From the NCBI GenBank assembly GCA_024644655.1, contig JAHEHJ010000005.1:1-64000 (forward strand): a stretch of DNA of 64,000 nt, read 5' to 3'. The position numbers and the translations under genes were made by a program. The number at the start of each line of letters is the position of its first letter. Position 1 is the first letter of the stretch. Under the pieces are notes generated by a model. The model was not told the origin of the DNA, made no database searches, and was given only the letters and a program-made list of their open reading frames with translations. This DNA is from Flavobacterium sp. Its GTDB lineage: Bacteria > Bacteroidota > Bacteroidia > Flavobacteriales > Flavobacteriaceae. Shown piece by piece: positions 56,895-64,000 of the stretch.

Positions 56895-58277
56895 GTGACT
56901 ATAGCACACTATACCAAAGAGTTTCGTTATAATATGCAATTGGCTTATCCCGTAATCTTGGGTATGCTAGGGCATACGCTTATAGGTATAGTAGATAATA
57001 TTATGGTTGGCAAACTAGGCAGTACTGAGCTTGCAGCGGTTTCTCTTGGGAATAGCCTTATTTTTGTTGCGATGTCAATAGGAATTGGTTTTTCAACGGC
57101 TTTGACTCCTATAATTGCTGAAGCCGATGCAGAGCAAAACACTTCTAAAATTCGGTCAGCTTTTCATCATGGATTATTTCTATGTACTCTATTAGGAATT
57201 CTATTGTTTGGTTTGGTCGTATTAGCCAAACCTGTAATGGAATTGCTTCACCAACCCCAAGAAGTAATCGTGTTGGCCAAACCCTATTTGGATTGGGTAG
57301 CATTCTCCTTAGTGCCTCTTATTATTTACCAAGGCTACAAACAATTTGCCGACGGTCTTTCCATGACCAAAATCTCCATGTATGCCATAGTGATGGCGAA
57401 TATCGTTCACGTAATCATTAACTATGCCTTGATTTATGGAGTTTGGATATTTCCTAAAATGGGAATATTGGGTGCTGGACTAGGAACCGTAATTTCCCGA
57501 ATTGCCATGGTGGTATTTATGCATTTTATTTTGTCTCGGAAAGCACAATTAAGGCATTATTTTGAAGGGTTTAGTTTTGCTGAACTTCAAAAAAATATGA
57601 TTCGAAAAATTGTGAATCTCGGATTGCCCTCTGCTATGCAAATGTTGTTTGAAGTGGTCTTATTTACGACAGCCATTTGGCTTTGTGGTAATATTGGTAA
57701 AACAAGTCAAGCTGCTAATCAAATTGCACTGAGCTTAGCATCCATGACTTTTATGTTTGCCATGGGACTAAGTGTGGTTTCTATGATTCGAATCAGTACC
57801 CAAAAAGGGCTGAATGATTTTAAACAAATGATTGTTGTAGCCCGTTCTATATTTCTTTTGGCTATCTGTATCGAAATAGTATTCGCCATCCTTTTTGTGG
57901 CATTACATCAAATATTACCGTATCTATTTTTAAATATGGACAATCAGGAACAGCTTCTAGATAACCAAGAAGTAATCCATATTGCAGCCCAATTACTTTT
58001 AGTGGCTGCCATATTCCAAATTTCAGATGGGATACAAGTTGTCGTTTTAGGGGCTTTGAGGGGACTCCAAGATGTGAAAATACCCATGTATATTACTTTC
58101 GTGGCCTATTGGATAGTAGGCTTCCCCATATCTTTTTATTTGGGTGAATATACCTCTTTAAAAGCGGTTGGGGTATGGATAGGGCTATTGGCCGGACTTA
58201 CAGCTGCAGCAATACTGTTATATATCCGATTTCATTATCTAACCAAAAAATTGGTTCTTGAAAACCATGGAAGTTAA
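56895..58277 (+). CDS. MATE-family multidrug/cation antiporter
   Basis: 460-residue inner-membrane transporter with twelve hydrophobic helices in two MatE halves. The first helix region is AYPVILGMLGHTLIGIVDNIMVGKLG (divided after MLGH), the typical MATE entry; the second half starts near LGLPSAMQMLFEVVLF. It exports cationic compounds or drugs by Na+ or H+ exchange; the substrate is unknown. The start is set at GTG 56895 because the -7 box lies between it and the upstream GTG at 56847. The SPFH gene follows after 61 bases on the same strand. Confidence 0.93.
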   Translation: MTIAHYTKEFRYNMQLAYPVILGMLGHTLIGIVDNIMVGKLGSTELAAVSLGNSLIFVAMSIGIGFSTALTPIIAEADAEQNTSKIRSAFHHGLFLCTLLGILLFGLVVLAKPVMELLHQPQEVIVLAKPYLDWVAFSLVPLIIYQGYKQFADGLSMTKISMYAIVMANIVHVIINYALIYGVWIFPKMGILGAGLGTVISRIAMVVFMHFILSRKAQLRHYFEGFSFAELQKNMIRKIVNLGLPSAMQMLFEVVLFTTAIWLCGNIGKTSQAANQIALSLASMTFMFAMGLSVVSMIRISTQKGLNDFKQMIVVARSIFLLAICIEIVFAILFVALHQILPYLFLNMDNQEQLLDNQEVIHIAAQLLLVAAIFQISDGIQVVVLGALRGLQDVKIPMYITFVAYWIVGFPISFYLGEYTSLKAVGVWIGLLAGLTAAAILLYIRFHYLTKKLVLENHGS

Positions 58278-58338
58278 ATTGTAACTTCCAACTAACTCTT
58301 ACGTATAATTACCGTATAATTTAAAAACAATATAAAAA

Positions 58339-59244
58339 ATGATACTTTCCATTATTATTGGTATAGTCTTAATTGTAGTGAGTATAACTCTTAAAAACAA
58401 TGTTAATCCACTATCCAAGTATGCAAATAACTTTCGAATTCTAGGAGTAATTGTGATTCTTATTGGATTAATGTCTTCCGTGTTTAAACAAATCGATGCG
58501 GGTAAAGTAGGTGTGAAGTCATTGTATGGAAATGTTCAACCCGATGTATTGGAGAGTGGTTTGCATATGGTGAATCCCTTATTAGACATCACTATTTTTG
58601 ATGTGCAAACACAAAACTATACCATGTCGGCCATTCATGGCGAAGGGGCACAGGAAGGGGATGATGCCATTCGTGTATTGTCAAACGATGGATTGGAAGT
58701 GGTAATTGACTTGACCGTATTGTATCGAGTTCTCCCAACAGAAGCACCTAAAATTTTGAAAGGTATTGGTCAAGATTATATTGATAAAATTGTGCGTCCA
58801 GTAACACGTACTCGTATCCGTGATAATGCCGTCTATTATGATGCTGTAGCCTTGTATTCAACCAAAAGAAATGAATTTCAACAACGTATATTTCAATCTA
58901 TTGAAAAGGATTTCAAGTCTAGAGGATTAGTGTTAGAGCAATTGTTAATTCGTAACATTAATTTACCTACTTCTGTAAAAGCTTCTATAGAGAGTAAAAT
59001 CAATGCGGAACAAGACGCCCAAAAAATGCAATTTGTGTTGCAGAAAGAAAAACAAGAAGCAGAGAGAAAAAGAGTAGAAGCTCAAGGGATAGCCGATTAT
59101 CAAAGAATTATATCTACGGGTTTAACCGATAAGCAATTGCAATATGAGCAAATTAAAGCCCAAAAGGAAATTGCTACATCTCCCAATGCAAAGGTGATTT
59201 TTATGGGAAAAGGAAGTGCACCGGTTATCTTGTCTGATAAATAG
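58339..59244 (+). CDS. Prohibitin-like SPFH-domain membrane protein
   Basis: 301 residues. One or two N-terminal transmembrane helices (about 1-18 and 30-48) precede an SPFH/Band 7 domain (about 50-235: DAGKVGVKSLYGNVQ, ESGLHMVNPLLD, VDQ-less VVIDLTVLYRV). A coiled-coil region rich in Glu, Gln and Ala follows (EQDAQKMQFVLQKEKQEAE, onward), and the tail is KVIFMGKGSAPVILSDK. Prohibitin-type proteins form ring or cage assemblies in the membrane that regulate FtsH-like proteases; no protease gene is adjacent here. Its neighbours, MATE and a small acidic protein, do not point to a specific role. Confidence 0.9.
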   Translation: MILSIIIGIVLIVVSITLKNNVNPLSKYANNFRILGVIVILIGLMSSVFKQIDAGKVGVKSLYGNVQPDVLESGLHMVNPLLDITIFDVQTQNYTMSAIHGEGAQEGDDAIRVLSNDGLEVVIDLTVLYRVLPTEAPKILKGIGQDYIDKIVRPVTRTRIRDNAVYYDAVALYSTKRNEFQQRIFQSIEKDFKSRGLVLEQLLIRNINLPTSVKASIESKINAEQDAQKMQFVLQKEKQEAERKRVEAQGIADYQRIISTGLTDKQLQYEQIKAQKEIATSPNAKVIFMGKGSAPVILSDK

Positions 59245-59303
59245 TTTTTCCGTTTATTTGTGGCTCAAAAGTAATCCATTAGTACCCTTAAAATTAATAT
59301 ACC

Positions 59304-59531
59304 ATGCAATTACCAAAATTTGTATTAGCTGACAACTCGGATTTTCCAGATGATATCTTTGTAATTCACCTTGATTTTCCTCGCTTTATTATCAATTTGA
59401 AAGATGATGAAGTAGAATTCATGGAAGACTTAGAAGGTGAAGACGAAACCGAACTAGAGGCTGAAATGGAACATTTGATTACACTTGCAGGCGAATTTTA
59501 TGACAAAGAAATGGAAGCATACGAGGAATAA
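59304..59531 (+). CDS. Small acidic protein
   Basis: 75-residue protein with a strongly acidic second half (FMEDLEGEDETELEAEMEH) and a hydrophobic first half (FVIHLDFPRFIINLKDDE). There is no signal peptide, membrane segment or known motif. The acidic run could interact with basic partners such as ribosomal or nucleoid proteins, but there is no direct support. It has normal flavobacterial codon use, a clean terminator after it, and lies 59 bases behind the SPFH gene on the same strand, perhaps in one operon. Confidence 0.7.
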   Translation: MQLPKFVLADNSDFPDDIFVIHLDFPRFIINLKDDEVEFMEDLEGEDETELEAEMEHLITLAGEFYDKEMEAYEE

Positions 59532-59560
59532 ATTCCAATTTAATCCTTTATTATAGCACA

Positions 59561-59594
59561 ACGGCTTACTGTATGAGTAAGCCGTTTTTATTTT
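59561..59594. terminator. Terminator between the acidic-protein gene and meaB
   Basis: A perfect 10-bp stem ACGGCTTACT/AGTAAGCCGT (59561-59570 with 59576-59585, loop GTATG) runs into a T-rich tail. The convergent meaB may use the reverse, which has fewer Ts. Confidence 0.88.
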
Positions 59595-59617
59595 AAATTA
59601 ATACTTGATGATAAAAG

Positions 59618-60703
59618 TTAACCTTTAAAATATTGATTGAGTAATTCTATCGCGGCTGCAAAAGGAGATAGTTCGTTGCTTTGAACTGCTTTTTTGTAAT
59701 TTTCTAAGGAGGCTGTAATAGCAGGATGCTGATAGAAATTGGTTTTCAATTGTTCATTGATGGTTTCCATCATCCAAAACTGATTTTGTTCCTGACGTTT
59801 TTCTTGGAAATACTGGTTTTTTGTTACCAGGTCCAAATAGGTTGCAATGGTCTCCCAAACAGCATCTATACCTTCATGGGTTAGGGCACTACAGGTAGTA
59901 ACCTTTGGCGTCCATCCCGAGTTTTTAGCCCGAAATAGATGTAATGCTCTATTGAATTCAGTTTTAGCCAAATTAGCTTTGGGAATATTATCACCATCCG
60001 CTTTATTAATTACAATGGCATCTGCCATTTCCATTATTCCCCGTTTTATCCCTTGTAATTCATCTCCAGCGCCTGATATTTTCAGTAATAAAAAGAAGTC
60101 TACCATGCTGTGTACTGCGGTTTCACTTTGACCAACTCCTACTGTTTCAATGATAATAGTATCAAAACCAGCTGCTTCACAAAGGATGATGGTTTCACGG
60201 GTTTTACGCGCTACACCTCCTAAGGTCTCTCCAGATGCACTAGGTCGTATATAGGCGTTATTATTTTTAACCAATTCTTCCATACGCGTCTTGTCACCTA
60301 GAATACTGCCGTGTGAAACCGTACTACTAGGGTCTACCGCTAAGACTGCTACTTTTTTTCCTAATGTGGTAAGGTAAGTGCCAAAGGCTTCAATAAAAGT
60401 GCTTTTCCCTACACCAGGTACACCGGTAATCCCTATGCGAACCGATTGATTGGCTTTGGGCAAACAGGCCGTGATGATTTCATTGGCCTTCGATTGGTGT
60501 TGTGGACTGGTACTTTCTATTAACGTAATGGCTCTGCTTAAGGCCACTTTGTCGTGTGCCAATATCCCTTCAATAAGTTGGGCCGCACTAGGTTGTGCTT
60601 TGCGGTGTTGCACCACATGATCCATGGCAATAGAACTAATGGATTCCGGTTGCGGAATTCCCTCTTTTTCATGTAAAGCCGATTTTTTGTCTGCTGCTGC
60701 CAC
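59618..60703 (-). CDS. meaB: Methylmalonyl-CoA mutase-associated GTPase MeaB
   Basis: 361-residue G3E-type GTPase that protects and loads adenosylcobalamin-dependent methylmalonyl-CoA mutase. The P-loop is GVPGVGKSTF; further motifs are VLAVDPSST, GDKTRM, the ETVGVGQSE switch and INKADG for base recognition. Translation probably starts at GTG (60703), giving an extended N-terminal helix region typical of the family. The mutase genes are not in this window. It is divergent from the MFS gene, and a coding-like relic lies between them. Confidence 0.94.
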   Translation of the reverse strand: MAAADKKSALHEKEGIPQPESISSIAMDHVVQHRKAQPSAAQLIEGILAHDKVALSRAITLIESTSPQHQSKANEIITACLPKANQSVRIGITGVPGVGKSTFIEAFGTYLTTLGKKVAVLAVDPSSTVSHGSILGDKTRMEELVKNNNAYIRPSASGETLGGVARKTRETIILCEAAGFDTIIIETVGVGQSETAVHSMVDFFLLLKISGAGDELQGIKRGIMEMADAIVINKADGDNIPKANLAKTEFNRALHLFRAKNSGWTPKVTTCSALTHEGIDAVWETIATYLDLVTKNQYFQEKRQEQNQFWMMETINEQLKTNFYQHPAITASLENYKKAVQSNELSPFAAAIELLNQYFKG

Positions 60704-60899
60704 GCGATGAATCTCTGGTTAGTTTTACAAATTTAGCAGAAAATATACGAGATACTATAGCCTTAGCTCATTTAAGTGAAATTGGAAAGGAATTTGTAAC
60801 GGTGCAACAACCTATTTATTCCTAATAGTCATAGTCTTTTGTTATGATAATAAAGGTAAAAAATATCCAACTATACTGCAGTAGGAAGTATAAATCAGT

Positions 60900-60907
60900 T
60901 ATTTTTG
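60900..60907 (+). promoter_or_regulatory. -7 box of the MFS gene
   Basis: TATTTTTG matches TAnnTTTG and lies 20 bases before the GTG start at 60927. No TTG at -33. Confidence 0.55.
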
Positions 60908-60926
60908 TCCCATTAAAATCACCATT

Positions 60927-62138
60927 GTGGCATCACCATCTTCGTTATTGGATCACAAATCAGAACTTGTTCAAAAAACGGTTTTTTCCATTTTATTTAG
61001 CATTAGTTTTGCGCACTTACTAAACGATTTAATACAAGCTGTAATCCCATCGGTTTATCCAATTCTTAAGGAAAGTTATCATCTTAGTTTTTCACAAATT
61101 GGTTTGATTACATTTGCATTTCAACTCACAGCTTCTATCTTCCAACCCTTTGTTGGTTATTATACGGACAAGCATCCCAAACCTTTTTCTCAGGTGTATG
61201 GTATGCTGTTTTCCTTAGCAGGGATAGTGTCTATTTCCTATGCAACCAATTTTTATTGGATACTAGGGTCTGTGATGTTAATAGGAACAGGCTCTTCTAT
61301 ATTTCACCCCGAATCGGCTCGTATTTCTAATTTAGCATCAGGAGGGAAAAGAGGATTAGCACAATCCATTTTTCAAGTTGGTGGTAATTTTGGAACGGCT
61401 TTAGGGCCTTTATTAGTTGCCTTAATCGTAGTGCCTTACAATCAAAAGCATATTCTATGGTTTGTTATTGCGGCCCTACTAGGGGTTGCTATTATAAGTA
61501 AAATTGCTTTTTGGTATCGAGATCATTTGATTTTTAGAAAGCACAAAACGCCTCCTTTCATTGATATGCATCAACTGCCTAAAAGAAAGGTGCAAATCTC
61601 TATTGCGATATTGCTTATCGTAATCTTCTCTAAGTTTTTTTATTCGGCTAGCTTATCAACCTACTATACATTTTTTATGATGGATAAATTTCATTTGACT
61701 ATCAAGCAAGCCCAATTTCACATGTTTATTTATCTAATCGCCTATGCGGCAGGGACCATCTTGGGTGGGCCTTTAGGGGATAAAATTGGACGCAAATATG
61801 TTATATGGTTGTCTGTTTTTGGAGCTACACCTTTTGCCTTACTTTTGCCTTATGTGAATTTGTTTTGGACTGATGTGTTGATGATTGTAATCGGTATTAT
61901 TATATCCTCTGCATTCCCAGCGATATTAGTATATGCCCAAGAATTATTGCCTAAAAAACTCGGTATGGTTTCGGGTTTGTTTTATGGTTTTGCTTTCGGT
62001 ATGGGAGCGCTAGGTTCTGCTTTATTAGGAAAATTAGCTGACTATACATCTATTCAATACGTCTATCAAGTATGTTCCTTTCTTCCGTTAATAGGTATAA
62101 TTTGTTATTTCTTGCCCAACCTAAAAAAGAAGGGATAA
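60927..62138 (+). CDS. MFS transporter, fosmidomycin-resistance (Fsr) type
   Basis: 403-residue inner-membrane transporter with twelve helices. The start of the fold (SISFAHLLNDLIQAVIPSVYP, counted from residue 26; then LSFSQIGLITFAFQL) resembles the Fsr group that exports fosmidomycin and related compounds. The MFS signature appears as GGPLGDKIGRKYV between helices 8 and 9. The actual substrate is unknown. Translation starts with GTG, correctly placed behind a -7 box. The GlcD gene follows after 70 bases on the same strand; no functional link is evident. Confidence 0.9.
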   Translation: MASPSSLLDHKSELVQKTVFSILFSISFAHLLNDLIQAVIPSVYPILKESYHLSFSQIGLITFAFQLTASIFQPFVGYYTDKHPKPFSQVYGMLFSLAGIVSISYATNFYWILGSVMLIGTGSSIFHPESARISNLASGGKRGLAQSIFQVGGNFGTALGPLLVALIVVPYNQKHILWFVIAALLGVAIISKIAFWYRDHLIFRKHKTPPFIDMHQLPKRKVQISIAILLIVIFSKFFYSASLSTYYTFFMMDKFHLTIKQAQFHMFIYLIAYAAGTILGGPLGDKIGRKYVIWLSVFGATPFALLLPYVNLFWTDVLMIVIGIIISSAFPAILVYAQELLPKKLGMVSGLFYGFAFGMGALGSALLGKLADYTSIQYVYQVCSFLPLIGIICYFLPNLKKKG

Positions 62139-62208
62139 GAGAAAACGTGAACCTCTCATTGTTTATGTGAGTGGAATCATTTATTTTTACTTTTCAATTG
62201 AATTATCT

Positions 62209-63612
62209 ATGTCACTACAACCCGAAATACTTCAAAAATTAGCCACTATTGTAGGCGAATCGTTTCTGTTTACCGATATCGAAACACGAAATCATTACGG
62301 TCATGATGAAACCGAAGATTATGTATTTCCTCCAAGTGTTGTGGTTAAACCAGCCAATGCTCAAGAAATTTCAGAGGTGTTGAAAGTTGCTAACTTATAT
62401 AAAATTCCGACAACACCTATTGGGGCTCGAACAGGATTAAGCGGAGGAGCTTTGTCTATCTATGAAGGTATCGGTTTGTCTTTAGAACGGTTGAATAGGA
62501 TATTGGAAATCGACGAACAAAATCTACAAGTCACTGTAGAGCCTGCTGTAATCACGCAAGTGCTTCGTGATGCAGTAGCCCAAAAAGGTTTATTTTATCC
62601 TGTTGACCCTAGTAGTATGGGTAGTTGTTGGATAGGAGGGAACATTGCCGAAAATTCGGGTGGGGCACGTGCGTTGAAATATGGAGTAACCAAAGATTAT
62701 GTATTGAATCTAGAAGTGGTTTTACCCAACGGTCATATCATATGGACAGGAGCCAATACGTTGAAAAATTCCACGGGGTATAACCTAACACAATTAATGG
62801 TAGGTAGTGAAGGTACACTAGGTGTTATTACTAAGGCTGTTTTGAAATTAATACCTCAAAATCATCATAATGTGTTGATGCTTGTGCCTTTTTACAAAGC
62901 TCATGAAGCCTGTGAAGCTGTATCTGCTATTTTTAGAGCCGGCATTATTCCTAGCGCTCTTGAGTTTATGGAACGCGATGCCATTGATTGGACTTTGCGA
63001 TTTGTAGAGGGTATTAGTGTAACCATTCATCCAGATCATCAAGCTCATTTGCTCATTGAAGTAGATGGAAATTACCCCGAAATCTTAATGCAGGAAGCTG
63101 AACGCATTTTGGGTGTTGTAGAACAATTTGAAATTGATGAGGTGTTGTTTGCCGACACTGAAGAACAAAAAAATGCCTTGTGGAAAATGCGTCGCTCTGT
63201 AGCAGAAGCGGTTAAAGCCAACTCCATTTACAAAGAAGAAGATACGGTAGTGCCTCGTTATATGTTGCCCGAATTATTAAGTGGAATCAAACATATTGGA
63301 GCTAAATATGGCTTTCAATCGGTTTGTTACGGCCATGCAGGTGATGGAAACTTACACGTCAATATCATCAAAGGAACTATGTCTGATGATCATTGGAATA
63401 CACAAGTTCCTTTAGGAATTCGGGAATTGTTTGAATTGACCGTGTCGTTAAAAGGGACTTTGTCTGGCGAACACGGAATAGGGTATGTACAAAAGAATTT
63501 TATGGACATAGCCTTTTCCAAAACTCATTTGGAACTGATGGAACGAATCAAATATGTATTTGATCCTAATAACGTGTTGAACCCAGGGAAGATTTTTCCT
63601 GACGGATTATAG
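62209..63612 (+). CDS. FAD-binding oxidoreductase, GlcD/D-lactate dehydrogenase type
   Basis: 467-residue flavoenzyme of the VAO/PCMH family that oxidises a 2-hydroxy acid such as glycolate or D-lactate. The FAD domain (about 40-215) has TPIGARTGLSGGAL, PVDPSSMGSCWIGGNIAENSGG (divided after GSCW) and VGSEGTLGVITKAVLK; the C-terminal cap has CYGHAGDGNLHVNI and GTLSGEHGIGYVQK. No GlcE or GlcF genes and no iron-sulfur motif are present, so it is a stand-alone dehydrogenase. The ATG at 62209 is chosen; the longer frame begins with GTG at 62167. The substrate is not decided by sequence. Confidence 0.92.
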   Translation: MSLQPEILQKLATIVGESFLFTDIETRNHYGHDETEDYVFPPSVVVKPANAQEISEVLKVANLYKIPTTPIGARTGLSGGALSIYEGIGLSLERLNRILEIDEQNLQVTVEPAVITQVLRDAVAQKGLFYPVDPSSMGSCWIGGNIAENSGGARALKYGVTKDYVLNLEVVLPNGHIIWTGANTLKNSTGYNLTQLMVGSEGTLGVITKAVLKLIPQNHHNVLMLVPFYKAHEACEAVSAIFRAGIIPSALEFMERDAIDWTLRFVEGISVTIHPDHQAHLLIEVDGNYPEILMQEAERILGVVEQFEIDEVLFADTEEQKNALWKMRRSVAEAVKANSIYKEEDTVVPRYMLPELLSGIKHIGAKYGFQSVCYGHAGDGNLHVNIIKGTMSDDHWNTQVPLGIRELFELTVSLKGTLSGEHGIGYVQKNFMDIAFSKTHLELMERIKYVFDPNNVLNPGKIFPDGL

Positions 63613-63735
63613 GCTAAAATGATTTCTCCATTATACTACCTATCAAATACCTAGATATAGCATAGATACGTCCTAATTTTGGTACTCTTATAAGGTGTAT
63701 AATGGGATCAGATTTACATATCCATTTTAAACAAC

Positions 63736-63846
63736 TTAATCCCGTTTAGGGGCTTGTTTTTTCTGTCTTTTCTCCTCTTTCTTTTCCTTTGCCGTTTTCA
63801 GGGGTTCTTTTTTTACCGATTTTTGAACGTCTTTGCCTTTTGCCAT
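63736..63846 (-). CDS. Very small Lys-rich protein
   Basis: A 36-residue frame, MAKGKDVQKSVKKEPLKTAK followed by EKKEEKRQKKQAPKRD and a TAA stop. It is almost half Lys/Arg with Glu between, and predicted helical or disordered. I recall very short MAKG-type Lys-rich proteins as common but unstudied in Bacteroidota (memory, unchecked). The low-complexity composition looks protein-like rather than random: no stop interrupts it and the acid/base pattern is regular. A nucleic-acid-binding role is a guess. It is convergent with the GlcD gene, with no terminator seen between. Confidence 0.7.
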   Translation of the reverse strand: MAKGKDVQKSVKKEPLKTAKEKKEEKRQKKQAPKRD

Positions 63847-64000
63847 GATATTATTTTTTTAGTAGCTATCACTATTGATAGGTTAAAGATACTTTTTTCC
63901 ATGAGTATCTGAAAATTTTATATGAAATATCTAACACTAGTTATTAGGTAGTTTTCGAAATGTATAAGGAATAGAGGGTTATAGTCGAACTCCAAACCCA

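Noticed and set aside
58269..58289. Inverted repeat over the MATE stop codon
   Set aside because: The 8-bp stem is real, but no T-run follows, so a terminator call is not supported; transcription probably continues into the SPFH gene.

Overview
The window is a stretch of chromosome from a member of the Bacteroidota, most probably the genus Flavobacterium or a close relative. The DNA is visibly AT-rich. Several genes are preceded by the Bacteroidota promoter pattern (TTG, 17-20 bases, TAnnTTTG). Two secreted proteins carry a type IX secretion system (T9SS) type A sorting domain, and the ProRS is of the archaeal/eukaryotic type. HMG-CoA synthase points to the mevalonate pathway, which is usual in this group. 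I see no prophage, insertion sequence, CRISPR array or integrase.

Layout. 1-5.8 kb: a T9SS-sorted DUF2271 protein faces a TPR-apbE operon, then a CHASE4 hybrid kinase overlaps a TorF-like porin gene. 5.8-12 kb: rimO, a FadL-type outer membrane protein with a Tyr/Gly/Asn-rich lipoprotein, proS, and tRNA-Glu(TTC) with rpsT. 12-19.4 kb: a PAS histidine kinase with a stand-alone receiver, typA, a beta-helix protein with a tandem-repeat T9SS protein, and a small beta-barrel protein. 19.4-25.6 kb: pheT, an aldehyde dehydrogenase-DUF779 pair facing an AraC regulator, and an HU-like gene with a cluster of interlocking palindromes just upstream. 25.8-31.3 kb: a complete RND efflux operon. 31.4-38.7 kb: recG, M1 aminopeptidase, comM, and HMG-CoA synthase. 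38.8-47.7 kb: a 1310-residue hybrid kinase, a class 3 aldehyde dehydrogenase with a DUF5723 protein, and panB with a lipoprotein and an RluA-type pseudouridine synthase. 47.9-50 kb: a sigma-54 activator without a DNA-binding domain, a one-domain DEAD-like protein and a DUF2007 protein. 50-52.7 kb: an AT-rich accessory-looking patch (outer membrane protein, empty DNA, acyltransferase). 52.8-64 kb: an ABC-F ATPase, an ECF sigma/anti-sigma pair whose anti-sigma has a TonB-plug-like tail, a beta-propeller-like protein, MATE, SPFH, meaB, an Fsr-type MFS transporter, a GlcD-type oxidoreductase and a 36-residue Lys-rich protein.

Most of this is ordinary housekeeping and envelope biology. The most interesting points are: (1) a T9SS-sorted DUF2271 protein with a DxxSGAT FMN-attachment motif beside apbE, which suggests a covalently flavinylated surface protein; (2) mutually exclusive palindromes against the HU-like gene's promoter; (3) two perfect 11-bp direct repeats 21 bp apart before the aldehyde dehydrogenase gene, a likely AraC operator; (4) the anti-sigma/plug-like fusion; (5) the sigma-54 activator without HTH, coupled by TAATG to a degenerate half-helicase; and (6) four convergent gene pairs whose stop codons interlock in a 4-bp overlap.
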